Shown: positions 30,494-45,400, counted from the stretch's first letter. The stretch is 64,000 nt of DNA from Asterias rubens (GCF_902459465.1 NC_047068.1:21537195-21601194); one strand, 5' to 3'. Notes: generated from the sequence alone by a model not told the origin. Translations and numbers: made by a program.

Positions 30494-33400
30494 GTAAGTT
30501 TAAAGATTGGATGTGAAGTTCATATTGTTTGTTTAAACTTTGGTTATACAGTTAAGGCTAGGCATGTTTACTTCTCTTCACGCTGGATAGTTTAATGACA
30601 AACTTGTATGTTCTGCCGTCGATTTCACAAAGAGTTAGGACTCGTCTTATCTCGAGTTGGGACAAGTAACTCGTCCTAACTTAAGATTAATCTTAACGTC
30701 TGCATGCTACAGTGCAGGGTTGGGACTCGTCCTTAGTCCTAAGATTAGTCTTAAGTTAGGAAGAGTTTTGTGAAATCAACGGCAGGTATTTTGGGGATGT
30801 TTACTTTTCCTTGGTAGGTGGGCCTAAGTGCCACTTATTCAAATTCTCTAGTTTTAAAGATGAGTCTATGAATCCATTCCAAGGAGAGGTCTATGTTTAG
30901 AATCAACAAAAAGTTAATGTGTTTTACTGTACTTTTTAAGTAACTTTTTTTTTTCTTTAGCATAGTTTTATTTATACAATGTTGATTAACTTCTGACTTT
31001 TTGCATTGTTTGTGTGAAGCGCATTACGCACCAGTTAAGGCACATTCTGCGCTATATAAGTTCTTTTATGTTGAGCTAGTTCATAAAGATTGGGTCTCGG
31101 AATTCATCACTGCAATAGCCAATCTTTCTAAAAGTTTGTATATACTCAGCGCCTTGAGTACCTTGTTTGGTAAATATGTGTGCTATATAAGACTTCGATA
31201 TTATTATTATTATTATTATTAAGATAGGACAAGTTTTAACAACTTTGAGTCATATTCTTTGATTGAAATGTTAAGTGAAAAAGTCAAACGTTTTTTCAAA
31301 ACCTCATCAGAGATGAAACTTTGTCATTTAGTCGAACGAATTTGTTTTATAAACAAAATACACAGCACTTTTGGAAGGCTTTAGATCTGGTATTAAGCTA
31401 TGTTGGATGATTTGTATTGGTTTGTGGGTTTGTTCGTGGATGTGGCTAACAAGATTCAGTTTGTGTCCCTTATTCTGTATATTTGATGTAATTTTATATA
31501 TCTTTTTATTTCTCTGTTTTTTTTTACTTTTTGAGGAATAAATAAATAAAATAAATAAAAGTTACACTAACCTTCAATAAGGGGCATATAAATGTCTATT
31601 TGCTTTTGTTTAGTCCAGCTGTTAAAACTTGCAACTTTCACTTTGACTCTCTAGTAACTCATTGTGTTTTTCCTTGCAGGTTGTGGTCGTTTTGCTTCGG
31701 CTCGGCTCCTCAGGTTAGTAACAAGAATAAAAACAACAAATTTGTCTTTTATTTACACCAAATTTAGTTATGGAAGTTTATTTTTGAATGGTGCCATATT
31801 TCATGTGGCTGATTACTATGCAGCAGCTAGCCAATCTCTTCTCTTACTTCAATTCGCACACCCAGTTTTGGATTCATCTCTTATTCAAATCCGTTTTTAA
31901 TCACTCTTTTTTTATAGTTGTTTGGCGGACCCGTATTCAGAATTTCTTGCTGACTGGTATTAATACCAAGCTTCCCATTCACTTCAAAATTTTCAGAAAA
32001 CATGGGACATCAATTACACCAAATTAATTTCACTCTAACTGAACAAAACTGAACAAAAAAATCACTTGGTTTATATATTTTTATTTTCTGTTCATAATTA
32101 TCATGCTCAACCTAAACAATATGTGTAATAATTTTGTCAGCACTGTTTTCTTTATTCAATTAAAAATGTAATTTTAAGTTGTATTCAGTTTGTTCAGGCA
32201 GTTAAATTTCAATTAAAAATTAGCTCTTATTTCAACCCTGACTGTTCCAACACTGACTTTATTTTAAATTTTTCAAAACAGAGGATCCCTTCTGCTCCAT
32301 CACTGAGATTGCAGTAGGTTCAATTAAAGATCGTATCATCTCTGACACCACAAACCGTCTGTACATCATCGACGCCACCGAGCTCAACTGTTATGGCAGG
32401 ATCAAAGGATGGGTCTTCTACAGCACACTCAGCCAACCCTTCAAGCCGGGCGTCTGGCGCAAGACCACGGGCAACTACTACAAGCTGGTCGGGGAGAACA
32501 CCATGTCGGCTACCTCGAGCGGGTACACATCCGTGGAGGTGCCGGCTGCCGATCGGATCTCCTTCCAGCCAGGTGACATGCTCGGTTTCAGGCACTCAAG
32601 TCCGGCGATGCATTATGATCTGAGTTTGGAGTCCACGACGCTGCGTTATGTCGGAATATCTGATTACTCGACGGAGATTGCAGTCGGTTCCGTGTACACT
32701 GTCAGTACCACTACTGAGAGGGCTTACTCCATCAAAGCTTACTTCGAAGATGAAGGTATTTTGTTTGACAATTTAGTTTAGACGGTTGTTTGGCAATCAA
32801 TTTGAGCAGGACTTAAGCAACCTCGGTGACCAATTCCTTAAAGGTGCAGGCATTGTCGTTGCCAGATTATATTGACCTTCTGTTGAATAATGAACTCTAT
32901 AAACCATGACTTGTGTCCTAAAACAAATAATATCAAATTTTGTATCTGGCCACACCGCTCAGCCGTCGCTTTCTTTGACTCAGCATCAAGAGCCACAAGT
33001 GGGTCAACGTTTAAATTCAGTGCGATGATTTTCAGTGAAAACGCAAGCAGAGCTCACACCATCAATCACAAGTTTACGTTGTAACTTTATGTCTATGTCA
33101 CATACACTTACTCTCTGAAAAATTAATGGGTCTGTATTACCCCGAGTCTGTGTCAAACTGACTCTCATCGTGTCAAATCCCAATTTTTAACTGTGGGTAC
33201 AGCCCGATCCAGAAACGGTCAGGCACACAAGGACTCGGAATCCAGGTCAATTCTGACCGAAAGGAGATATTACATGTTAAAGGCACTTGACACCGTTGGT
33301 AGTGTCAAAGAGTGTAATTCTCACTTGGTGTAGCTCCAACATGTGCATAAAGTAACAAATCTGTAAACATTTGGACTCAATTGGTCATCGCAGTTGCAAG

Positions 33401-36400
33401 AAATGAATTAAAACAAAAACACTTGTTGCACAAAGTTGTAAGTTTCATCATGCATGGAAAAGGCTTCAGGCCTGAAGTGTTTCTCAGATTCAACTATTTT
33501 ATGAGAAATAACCTTGAGTCTCTCTCCAAAACTCATTCAAAAGAAGTCGTTTCTCACAATGCTGTACAGCTCTCTGCTGCTCGTTACCAAGTTGTATGCT
33601 ACAGTTTGAGTAGTTGCCAAACGTGTCCGTTGCATATTAGGCAATGGACACGTTTGGTTGTTACTACTTTCTAGGACTTTTGAAAAACTTTCCTTCCTTT
33701 TCTCTGATAAGATTACACCGTGGACTGTGCCGAAGAGACCCACGGACCTCCACCCGAAAGCCGCTCAAGTAATGACGGTGATAACTACATCATGATCATG
33801 CACAGCCAGCCTTTCACATGCTATGGCCAGGTATATAGTTTCAACTTGAAACATTTTTCCCTTGGTAGGATTTGAAACTTTGCATGGTGGAGATAAGATA
33901 TAGAAGAGTTTGCGGTAACACCATGTAATGATCTCTAAATGAGTTGAGGTGGTTCTGCATTCTCCAGAAGACGATCAGAGCATACTGATCGAAACGTCGA
34001 GTTAAACCAACGGTTCTTTTCAGAACCACCTCAACTCATTTAGAGATCATTACATGGTGTTACCGCAAACTCTTCTATATTTTTCCCTCGGTTGAAAATT
34101 AATACTGACACCAAGCCCTAAGAAAAATGCATCAACTGATTTGTTGCATTGTTATCGCAACTCTCTAAACGGGAGTGTTATAATTGTTGTTTAAATCGCT
34201 GTTTTACGAATACCCGATTTAATTAACTCCACCTACATGTAGATGATTTAACCGGGATTGTGCTTCAAGGCACTGGGGTGGATTTCACAAAGGGTTAGGA
34301 CTAGTCTTACATGTATCTCGAGTTAGGACGAGTTACTAGTCCTGACTTAGGACTAGCTGTATGTTTTTGATATCTCTTAGGACTAGTCCTAAGTTAGGAC
34401 TAGTCCTAACTCTTTGTGAAATAGACCCTTGGACACCTTGGGCAATTGTGTGAGGCAAGTATTCTCACATATGCGTAACATAACACACCTGTGAAAATTT
34501 GGGCTTAACAATAATATTGGTCAATGCAGTGGCAAGAAAATAATGGGGAAAAAATGTTACCTATTTCTCAAAGACTACATTACTTCAGTGGGAGTCGTTT
34601 CTCACAATTTGTTATGTAATATCAACAGCTCTCCATTGCTTGTTTTGGCGATGGAAATTTGTTGTACAATGTACATGAATTGGACAGTGAACATGAAAAT
34701 GGGTGCAAAAAACATCTTTTTTAAATTGTTTAAAACTTTCGAACCCCCAAAAAGGTGAAAGGATGGAGTTTCTACGCGGCCACAAACGGCGGCTTTAAGG
34801 CGGGAGTGTACCGAGCCAACAATGACGCCGAGACAACCTTCCTCCTGACGGGAGAGATCGAAATCCCAGGTAGTGTGTACGACAGTAACCAGGCCAACAC
34901 GCACCTCGTTGAGAACGAGGAGGAGTGGCTGTATTTTGAACCTGGTGACGTCATTGGATGGAGATGGAAGAGTGGTGGATCCCGTATCCGATGGGATACA
35001 GGGGCAGCTGAGTCCATGGATATGCGCTACACAGGTCACACTGATGCCTACTATGTTGATTATGGAGTGGGTGATACCTTTTCTGTTGGCAGCAGTTTGG
35101 GCAGAGCGTATTCGCTACAGGCTGTCATCTCTCCAATGGGTACGTACATTACCGTACAATCGATTATCAAGCAGATTATCCAGAAGACGATCAGAGCATA
35201 CTGATTGAAACGCTGAGTTGAAACCAACGGTTCTTTTAGAACCACCCCAACTCATTAGAGATAGTCATAACATGGTGTTACCGCAAACCTTTCTATATCA
35301 GGTGATCTGTATTACTTGATTTAATATAAAAACAAATTTGATCAAAAATTGATGGTTAAAGGCACCGGACGGACATATTCGATAATTGTCAAAGACCAGG
35401 ATTCTCACTTTGTGTATCCCAACATATGTATAAAATAACTTCAAATCTGTGAAACTTTTGACTCAATTGGAAATCGAAGTTGAAAAGGAAAAATGAAAGA
35501 TTAATCTTTTATTATTTTAAAATATATGAGTGAGAAATTACCGCTTTTTTAAAAAGTACGTTACTTCAGAGGGAGTCGTTTCTCACAATGTTTTATAAAT
35601 TTACATCAGCAGCTCTCCTTTGTCAAATAAGTTTTTATGATAACATCAATTAATTGGTATTTTGAGTATTTACCAAAAGTCTAACCTCCTTTCACCAAAA
35701 ATCAATCGACAATTTGTTTTCCGAACTGAAACTTTAATCATTTCCATTTGTAAATTTTTCTAGGATACAAGGGTTGCTTCCATGAGAATTACGCCAGCCG
35801 TGAGTTCACCGTTCCGATGGGTCAGTTCAGCTTGATGGAGATGACCCCTGAATTATGCATTTCTCGCTGTGCCAAAAGATCTTATACGTAAGTATGATTC
35901 TGGTAACGTTTATTTGTTGTTTTTAGGCTTATTTTTTATTACATATATATATATATATTTTTTGTTTTACTTATTAACGGAGGTAATTTCTTATTCAAAC
36001 TTTAAAATAAAACTTCTCACTTTCAATACAAAAATAATGACCATCCATGAAACTTTGTATTTTTGTTTATTTACTTTTTTTTTTCCTGGAGGTAATTTTT
36101 TAATCAAATTAAAAAAACAAAATCCCACTTTCACTACAAAATAAATCACAAACCATGACAATTTGTTTATTTATTTTGTTTACTTATTTGTTTCATTAGA
36201 GGTAATTTTGTGTTCAAACTTAAAAAAGAACCTCATCCCTTTCAATGCAAAAATAATAACAACCCATGATAGTAAAATAAATAATAAAGATGACCTATGA
36301 AACACTACAGAAAAGAACAGTGTTAAACTTTGAAACAATAACTTAAAGCAGGATTGCAACTTTTCACCTGATTAGCTGATTTCCTCTTTTCCTTTTAAAA

Positions 36401-39400
36401 CAGTGCCAAAGATAACTGAAAAACACTCTACAGAAGTTAAGTGTAATCGGTCATTTCCTATTTTATTTGCAATAGAAAGTTGCATGACTTTAAAAAAAAC
36501 CAAGTCTTACATTATTTTGTGTAAAGGTTTGCAGTACAATCAGTTGTAATAAGGCCACACACAAAAAAGTTGTTGATCGTCCCCGCCCGACCGTTGAAAA
36601 CCCCCCCGACCCCATTTTTTTTTTTTTCACAAAAAACAACCTTTTCAATGATATTTTCGGTCAAAAAAATGGTTGAAAAAGCAGGATACTAGGCGTGGCA
36701 GAAATGTTGTGCAGTAGTGTCAAGGACTGGTGCTGAGGTCATGGTCAATTCAATCCAACGTACATTTATTTCTCATTTTGACAATGACAATTAAACATAC
36801 AGTTGAAATAAATAACAATGAATATAATTACGAAAGATGGATGCCATATAATTCAACTTTAAAATGTATAGAAAAATTTCAATGATAATATCGAGTGTAT
36901 TTAATATGATATGCTAGCCAACAATCATGCAGGAAAAAGTTAAACATAAGGCCTACTGCTTTTGTTATAGTTTTTTTTTTTGGGGGGGGGTAAAAAAAAA
37001 AGTTTAAAGTTTCACAGTAATAATTGTTTTACTTCAGCATAATTTGTAATGATGTAATTCCTAAAATATTGTTTACTGTTATGAGCATTTTGATCAACCA
37101 TTCAGATATGCTGCTCTTCAGCAAGGGGACTTATGTTTCTGCAGCCAGAGCTACGGTCAAAACGGCATTGGCAACTCTACACTCTGTACCGATCCATGCC
37201 CGGGCAAACCAATGTATACATGCGGTGGTGTATTGACCAATAAAGTCTACTCAACACCTCTTGTTCTTGTCGGCTTCACTCTGGAGGAACTTCCAGGTGA
37301 GTCTTAATAAAACATTTTGTTTGCAGAACTTCTAACCCTTCAATTCAAATCAATTCAATAATACGTTTATTCCATACTCTTGTTGAACAAAAAAAGAACA
37401 ATTGTGAGAATTAAACAGTACATAGAAATGTAACAAAATCTAAAGCGCATTAAAGGCAGTGGACACTATTGGTAATTACTCAAAATAATTATTAGCATAA
37501 AACCTTACTTCGAAATGAGTAATGGGGAGAGGTTGGTAGTATAAAATATTGTGAGAAACGGTTCCCTCTGAAGTGCCATAGTTTCCGAGAAAGAAGTAAT
37601 TTTCCACGAATTTGATTTCGAAACCTCAGATTTAGAACTTGAGGTCTCGAAATCAACCATCTAAACGCACACACCTTCGTGTGACAAGGGTGTTTTTTTC
37701 TTACCTTCATATCTCGCAAGTTTGATGACCGATTGAGCTCAAATTTTTACAGGTTTGTTATTTTATGCATATGTTGAGACACACCAACTATGAAGGCTAG
37801 TCTTTGACAATTACCAATAGTGTCCACTGATTTGAAATGGTTTATTACAATAAAAAATAATTCGCAGTCACATAAAATTTGTACAAGTTTAAAAACACTT
37901 TTAAATACATTATATAACTTAGGCCTAACACGTTAAAAACATCATGAAAATGTGATTTTTTTAATTATTTATAATTCAGTGACACTCTTATATTCTGAAA
38001 AGAGGCCTAGTCTGAAGGGCTTTTATTATCTTGAGCACCCAGGGTGAGTGGCCCACTGCCCCCAAAAATGAAAGAATAAATGTGAGCGCCCTCAAGAGAC
38101 TGTAAGTAACAAGAGATCATTGACTGTAGGCGGCGCCATGTTTAAAGACCATCCATATAATACAGTACACTCAGCAATAGAAGTATTGATTCAAGTTCAT
38201 TCTTCAGCCATCCGACCTCCTGAACACAAATTATTTAGCCATTATATATGTGGCTTTTTTGCTCAAGGTATTCATTCTTTAACGGCAAATGGGTTCTGCA
38301 AAAAAGTCATTTATTTATTTGTTTGTAAACAGACAGGGGTACGCGAATTTAAGGAGAACCTTTTGATATTTTTGTCACGCATCCGAATAAAGAAAGCCTG
38401 GGAAAATGTCCGTATCCTGCCACCACTTTTTCAGTTGTTATGAAATAAGTTGTTACATGTATCTTATTTACTCAACATTTAGAGATATTTCTTTGCTAGT
38501 TCAACTTCTCTAGGCACATGTGTGTTGATGAATGAGCTACATGTATATATCTGTAATTCAGAATACACATTGCTGTTATGCTTTGTTTCATACATCTTTT
38601 TAGGGTGTTGTGGCCGAGCGGATAAGAGCACCGAACTCAAGCTCTGGTGCTTCTGTTCAGCAGAGTGTGGGTTCAAATTCTAGTCATGGCACTTGTGTCC
38701 CTGAGCAAGACACTTAACTATAAATGCTCCTCTCCACCCAGGGGTAAATGGGTACCTGTGAGGGCAGAGATGGTTCTTGTGATTGATTTAGCCGAGTAGC
38801 ACATATTTATGTTTCACAGGCTGCATACTCCCCACCAGAGAGCTGAGATGGTTTAAGGCGTGAATTAAGGCCCAGTGACCAGGGGTAATAATGTGACGCG
38901 CTTTGGGACGCCCTCTGGGTGTGATAGCCATTTCTTAATAGATGATTTAGGATACCTCGTTCTTGAAGTCACCTGCAAGCGAGTTCACGAAACGCTAGGA
39001 TTCGGTTCAATGCGTCCTTATGTCTCTAGATGCATATGGAACTTAACTTGTCCTTAGTCCTAAGATTAATCCTAAAGTAATAGGAAGAGTTTTGTGAAAT
39101 CCACGGCAGGGTTTCCTTAACACATTGAGACTCCAGTTGTATGCAGATCAAATGCTATTCTTATTATTCAAATATCTTTGGTATTGTTAACAGATTTGGA
39201 GTTGTGTTACGAGCCAGTTGATATGGCTGGTAACATCACCAGAGGGACCGGTGTGACTTATGACTTTTACTACGGGGATGGATTCTCAGACATTGCAGTA
39301 GCAGAAGCGGCAGTATCTCATCACTACAAGTGAGTTTGTATGTTTGTTTAGCTGATCAAGGGAACTTGGTACACTCCCACAAGGGGATATAAACACCAAG

Positions 39401-42400
39401 CTGGCAATAGCCGATCTGTCTCGTACAAACATTGGTTTAACGTCTACGATTATGAACTGCACATATCAAGAAATTGTGATTCAGTAACTAGACGACAATG
39501 TTTATTCTAGTCATTGTGAAATCAGCAGTTAGCTGGGGGATTCGAACCTGAGTTAGGAAGAGTAACCCGTCCTAATTTAGGATGGGTTGAATGCGTCCTA
39601 ACGTCTTCGGAAACGGAACTGAAGTCGTCCCAAGTCCTAAGAATAATCTTAAAATAGGAAGAGGTTGGTGAAATCGACGGCAGAACTTTTAACAAAAAAA
39701 AACATAATTCAAAATTGCCAACAAAAAGGGTCGAGTTCAAAGGATTAAATAAAGTTAAAATGTTTTTTTCGTTGACAGCAAACCTGGAACATACTCCATC
39801 TCGGCATCTGCCACCGATCTTTGGTTGAACAAGGAGACCCAGACGATCAGCGTTACTGTTGAAACCAACATGACGGACGTGATGGTAGACTGCCCTCTTG
39901 CTGTTGAGTATCTCAGTAGATTCGGATGTGATTTCTACGTCTACCAGGGAACCAACTTGAGTGCCACAGTTGACTTTCAGGACGGCCGAGTCGTCACTTT
40001 TGATGTTGAAGGTAGAAAATAATGTCTTAACTTTTCAAAATACTTGTGGGTTTGAAACCCAATTGAGTAATATGCCTGTGAGTTTTTCATAAAACTCTGG
40101 AGAGTTTGGAATGCTTTCACACACTTGTATGGGTAACACCAAATAATATTCTTTTACTCCCGATGCAAATTTAACATCTATTAAATCATTGCGCTACCCG
40201 CTGCTCAAATTTAGGATTTAAACTGCCTCTAGCTACCGGCAATTTCGCTGTCTAGTTGGCAAGACATCTCCTCTAGATTGGCTAATGTTGTGGGTTCGAA
40301 TCCCACCCGAGTAATATGACTGTGAATTTATTCACAAAACTCGGGAAAGTACTGAGTATATACATTACACACTTTGGTTCAAATAATTTGAGTTCGAATT
40401 TACCATTATCTCAAAAACTAAGTTACTTCAGCTTGGAATCAGTTATCACAATGTTTTATTCTATCGACATTTTAGTTGTTGCTGATTTATAATTTGAGTT
40501 ATTACCAAACCTGTCCCGTGCCTTTAAAATGGACCCTTAGAATAATAATAATAATTATGAAGTCTTATATACATGTAGCGTATGAATCTACCAACTAAGG
40601 TACTCAAGGTGCTGAGTATATACAAACTTTCAGAAAGATAGGTTATTGCTGACGACTGCAGGACTTGCAATCACAAGGTTGTGGGTTTGAATCCCCCAGC
40701 TAACCGCTGATTTCACAATGACTAGGATCCATATTGGCGTCTAGTTACTGAATCACAATTTCTTGATCGTGTAATTTATAATCATAGACGTTAAACCAAT
40801 GTTTGTAGGAGAGAGATTGGCTGTTGCTAGCTTGGTGTTTATATCCCGAGTTTGCCGAGTTGCCTTGATGGGGGTTGTTCTAAAAAAACCTCGACCCCTC
40901 GACCCACGACCCCTCGACTTCTGCCCCGTGTTCGAAGAATGTCCAAATTCCGAATTCATAAAATGACGCTTTACGACCTAGTAAGAATGATGTCCCTGAT
41001 TTAGAATTCACAGTGTGTGTGATCCGTGACGCAATTTCCTTCCACGACTAGACTTGATTTCAAGTCTGAGAATGCATGCGGTTATTTATCTGCATCAGCC
41101 ACACAGTTGTATTACTCTACACCGATTGGGTACCCCAAAACACGTGTGGGCCATTTTGGTCGGTCGGGTCTACAACCTCGAGCTCCGCGCATTAGTGCAA
41201 CTAGTAGTACACAGAACGGGAGTGATCGGCCGGAAAATGGTCTGCCTGATCATCACGTAATGAGTTGGCCGTAATCGTACTCGGGCGGTAAAAGCAGGTT
41301 CCCAGTTGGGATAATCTTATTCAGGCTCGGATCGGCCGAGAGATATGCGTGGAAATGCCGCGGTTTATATCAGTACATCACAATTGCCACAGAACCGATC
41401 TCAGCAGCCAATCACGCGCAGTTTGCTTCGTGCATACCACGTGTGTATGGTTTGTCTCGTACGCTGTGTTTAGATGTGCGAGGCATGGTGTAGTGACGTC
41501 AGCATACAAATGTGTGCGTGATTGGCTGAGGTTGTGAACTGTGGCAATTTCGGTGTACAGAAAAAAAATCGCAATAAAGTCGAGTGGTCAAGGGGGTTGA
41601 GGGGGTTTTACATGTAGAACAACCCCCTTGATGGGAAGATCATTCAAACAAACAAACAAATGTTGAAATGAAAGACTCTCTGCAAACTGGCTGTTTTATC
41701 CTTGTGTGCAGATGCGGAGACACTGTTCTATGGGCAGATGCTTGACCAAGATGAGACAATCAATAACCAGCCAAACAGCTATGTCTTCCTGATGATTAAT
41801 TCCGTTATTGAACATGATGGCCGCCTGGTAGCGTGGGAGATGAATGCAATCACCACTGGCACAATAGCACTGCAGGTAGGTGTAGAATTTATAGGGTTTT
41901 TTTTTTAAGATACATGTACATGTAAGGCTCAAGGCTATGGGCAATTCCATGGTCAGTCGCATGTCATTTTTCTGTGTAATTTATTGGCATAGAATATCAA
42001 AAAGTTGGTTAAATGTTGACCCAATTGGCCTGTGATCAGATAAGTCAAAGTTGGCCCTCTGTTGGCACGTTGGTTTTAATGATGATCTTATCCCTATCTA
42101 TGGTACCTTCCTTTGTTAAAAGCACGGGCGTTGGACCAACATTGGCCAAACATATTGGCTCTAAGTTGCCTTAATAAGAATGTTGGAGAAATCGCTGTGG
42201 CTTCGACGGTGTCTCGTATTATGCTAAACACTCAATGAGAACACAATTTAGAGATGATTGCGGACGTTAGTTTTGACATAATGTCACAACATACATGTAG
42301 TATGCTGACTTTGTCCCAGATGGTTACATCGTGACCTCTTGATGCTGGTATAAGCATTATCGCTGGTTCCCATTATTTTATTCAGTTCGCTTCAAGGCAC

Positions 42401-45400
42401 TGTACACTATTGGTTATTGTTAAAGACCTGCTTGAACGAAAATGTCAAGTCGTGAACTTTGCTGAATTCCACTTCAAATGTTTTCGATGAATAAGGAAAT
42501 CGATTCATATGATTATAAATAGGTTTCAATTGTGTAAAAAAACAATCATTTTGTATGCTGTCCAGCGCTTTTCTGCGAGATTTGCAAAAAGCCCCGTTAC
42601 GTAATCACTCTCAAGACGTCATAAGTAGATAAAACCGCTTTGTTGCAGCGTGGATGTATAACAAAGCAAACTCCCACAAATGACGTCAGCGGCATTGTCC
42701 TTTGACGCCCGCTCTCAACGGCAGAAGTGTTTTTAGTTTTTCAAAAAACCTTTAGGTAGGGGCCTGATTTTTTAATCGATAATTACGAAAAGTTCAGAAG
42801 TGTACACATATCAAAATTACATTAAAAGTGGTGAACAAGTGCATTATAAACAAGTAAAAATACAATTTCTGTTGAAACCATTTCGCTCAGGTAGCTGTTT
42901 AAAGACCAGTCTTCTCACTTGTGTTTCCCAACATATGCATAAAATAACAAATCTGTGAAAATTTATACTCAATTGGTCATCATGCAAGAGAGTAATTAAA
43001 GAAATAACACTGTTGTAGCACAAATTTGTGTGCGGTTAGTGGTACGAGTGCGGATGACTTGTGTCCCGCCCAACTTCGAATGGCCCAACTTCGAATGGAC
43101 CCAACTTCGAATGGCCCAACTTCGAATGGCCCAACTTCGAATGGCCCAACTTCGAATGGCCCAACTTCGAATGGCCCAACTTCGAATGGCCCAACTTCGA
43201 ATGGCCCAACTTCGAATGGCCCAACTTCGAATGGCCCAACTTCGAATGGCCCAACTTCGAATGGCCCAACTTCGAATGGCCCAACTTCGAATGGCCCAAC
43301 TTCGAATGGCCCAACTTCGAATGGGCCCAACTTCGAATGGGCCCAACTTCGAATGGGCCCAACTTCGAATGGGCCCAACTTCGAATGGGCCCAACTTCGA
43401 ATGGGCCCAACTTCGAATGGGCCCAACTTCGAATGGGCCCAACTTCGAATGGGCCCAACTTAAACCCGGAAGTTACAGACCCGACAAGGCTGTCAGCCTA
43501 ACGGCCTCCACATGGGGTTAGTGGTACGAGTGACTTGTATGCACAGTAGTCGTACGATGTGACAGTGTGTATACGGGACACACGCACAGTGTATACGGGT
43601 GGGTTTACAGCGAATAATGCGACTGCCTTGAGCAAGGCTAGGGCCTGCCCAAATGCGTATGATCCTGCCCAACTGCTGCACAGTTGTTGTTTGTGTTACA
43701 TTGGCAGCAAAACCGAAGGGGCATATAGTGTTTGCCTGTGTGTAGGTGTATGTGCACATGTCATCTTTGTCCAAGTGATAACTCAAGGACTCGGCGTATC
43801 AAGTCCAAGCTTGGATTGTGGACTGGTCATGGGATCCCCAAGAAGCCTAGGGTCGTTAATGTTGTTCGAGGAATAACTAACAAAGGACTTGCTGTATGAA
43901 CTCCAAACTTGGTTTGTGGGCTGGTGTAGGGATCCCCTTTGTGCCCCCCTCAGTTAATTATTTGGGTCGTTATAGCTACATGTAAAACAATAACTCAAAT
44001 TTGACTTGGTGCAGCAACCCCAATCTCAGCGGGGCATTTGTGTTGTCAACACACATTTCTTGTTATAACTAAACTAGGACATGTTTACATTGACTTAAAG
44101 TATAACTTTTGTAGCTAAGCCATGCAGAGTTTTTTCTGCAGCCTTTTCAAAAAAAATTTCACTTAAAAACTGTCAGATATGCTGGAGCTAGCCATAATGA
44201 CATTCAACTGCAAAGTCTAAAATGCCAGTGAAAAATATTTAAAGGTACAAAGGCAAAAACAAAGTTAAACATAGGCTGTTATCTGGTCTGCAGTACATGA
44301 ACACTAGTAATGTATTTTTTTCAAATGATTTTTTTATTCAGGTTTATCGTCCCCGTTGCACTAACAATGAGGTGTACTGCCATAGGACAGCAGCCTGCCA
44401 CCGACCAAGTGTCGACTGCCAACAGGAGGCGAGCATCTGGAGCAAGACATGCGCCGATACTGGCCACTATAGTTTCAACCGCCGTGACTGCGTCAAGAGC
44501 GCAGACGGATCCTTACAGGGCCGCTACCGCTTAAGCTCCTTACCACTTGACTACGACTTTGTGAGTGAGGTATCCTACAGCATCAGTGCGGTTGGTCGCA
44601 ATTTTCTGTCCCTCCAGCGCTCGGAGCACGTTGAGGTGAAGCAGGGTGACATCATCGGGTGGTACAACTCCAATGGCGGTAAGCTGGCCTACCAGACGGC
44701 AGACGCTGCGCTCGACGGGCCGGAGTTCCGTCCAACCCAGTCCAACTACAACAGCCGACTGTCGGGAGGGTACATTGCCTATGCGTCCGGGGCATCGGTG
44801 CACAATTATAAGCATGCCCTCAAGGCCCACGTGGTGCGGCCTTCACACCTGCATGTGTTTCATAACTACACTTGGGAGGCGAGTCGGAGAAACATCTCGG
44901 TGAATGCAAGTAACAACCTGGCGTCCGGGATATGGGACATGCAACATGAGATCAAGGTCATGGAAGTTGTGTCACAACTTACGTTTAATGCACCGTATTT
45001 GGGTGAGTGAAGCTTAGTCGTTATTTTGTTTCTGCATTCTTTTTAAAAAAGAGACAAAAAAGTTATCAAGAGACAAGATTAATGAGCAGTCACACGTACC
45101 AAGACATACGGTCATCGTTCTTCCGCACACTCATCACTGGTACTCTGGAACTCTCTGCCAAAACACATCAAAACTGCCAAGACTGAAAATCAGTTCAAGT
45201 CACTCCTGAAAACATATTTACTCAATTAGTTCTCTTTTGTTTTCTATCGCTTTTTGTGTTTATGCTTATCATTAATTATGTTGATTTGTATTATTGGTAT
45301 TTTGTATTATTGTTGTTTTTCTTGTAAAGCGCTATTAAAGCCATTGGACCCTTTCGGTACAGAAAAAAACAAAAGTTCACAGATTTACAAATAACAGGGT

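Noticed and set aside
38603-38690. A functional tRNA gene
   Set aside because: Only the A and B boxes look like tRNA; the arms do not pair well and the sequence continues as a SINE body found elsewhere in the window.
42980-43521. Six overlapping open frames of 140-163 codons on both strands
   Set aside because: They only cross the minisatellite, whose unit has no stop in any register; no start context, splice sites or family similarity.
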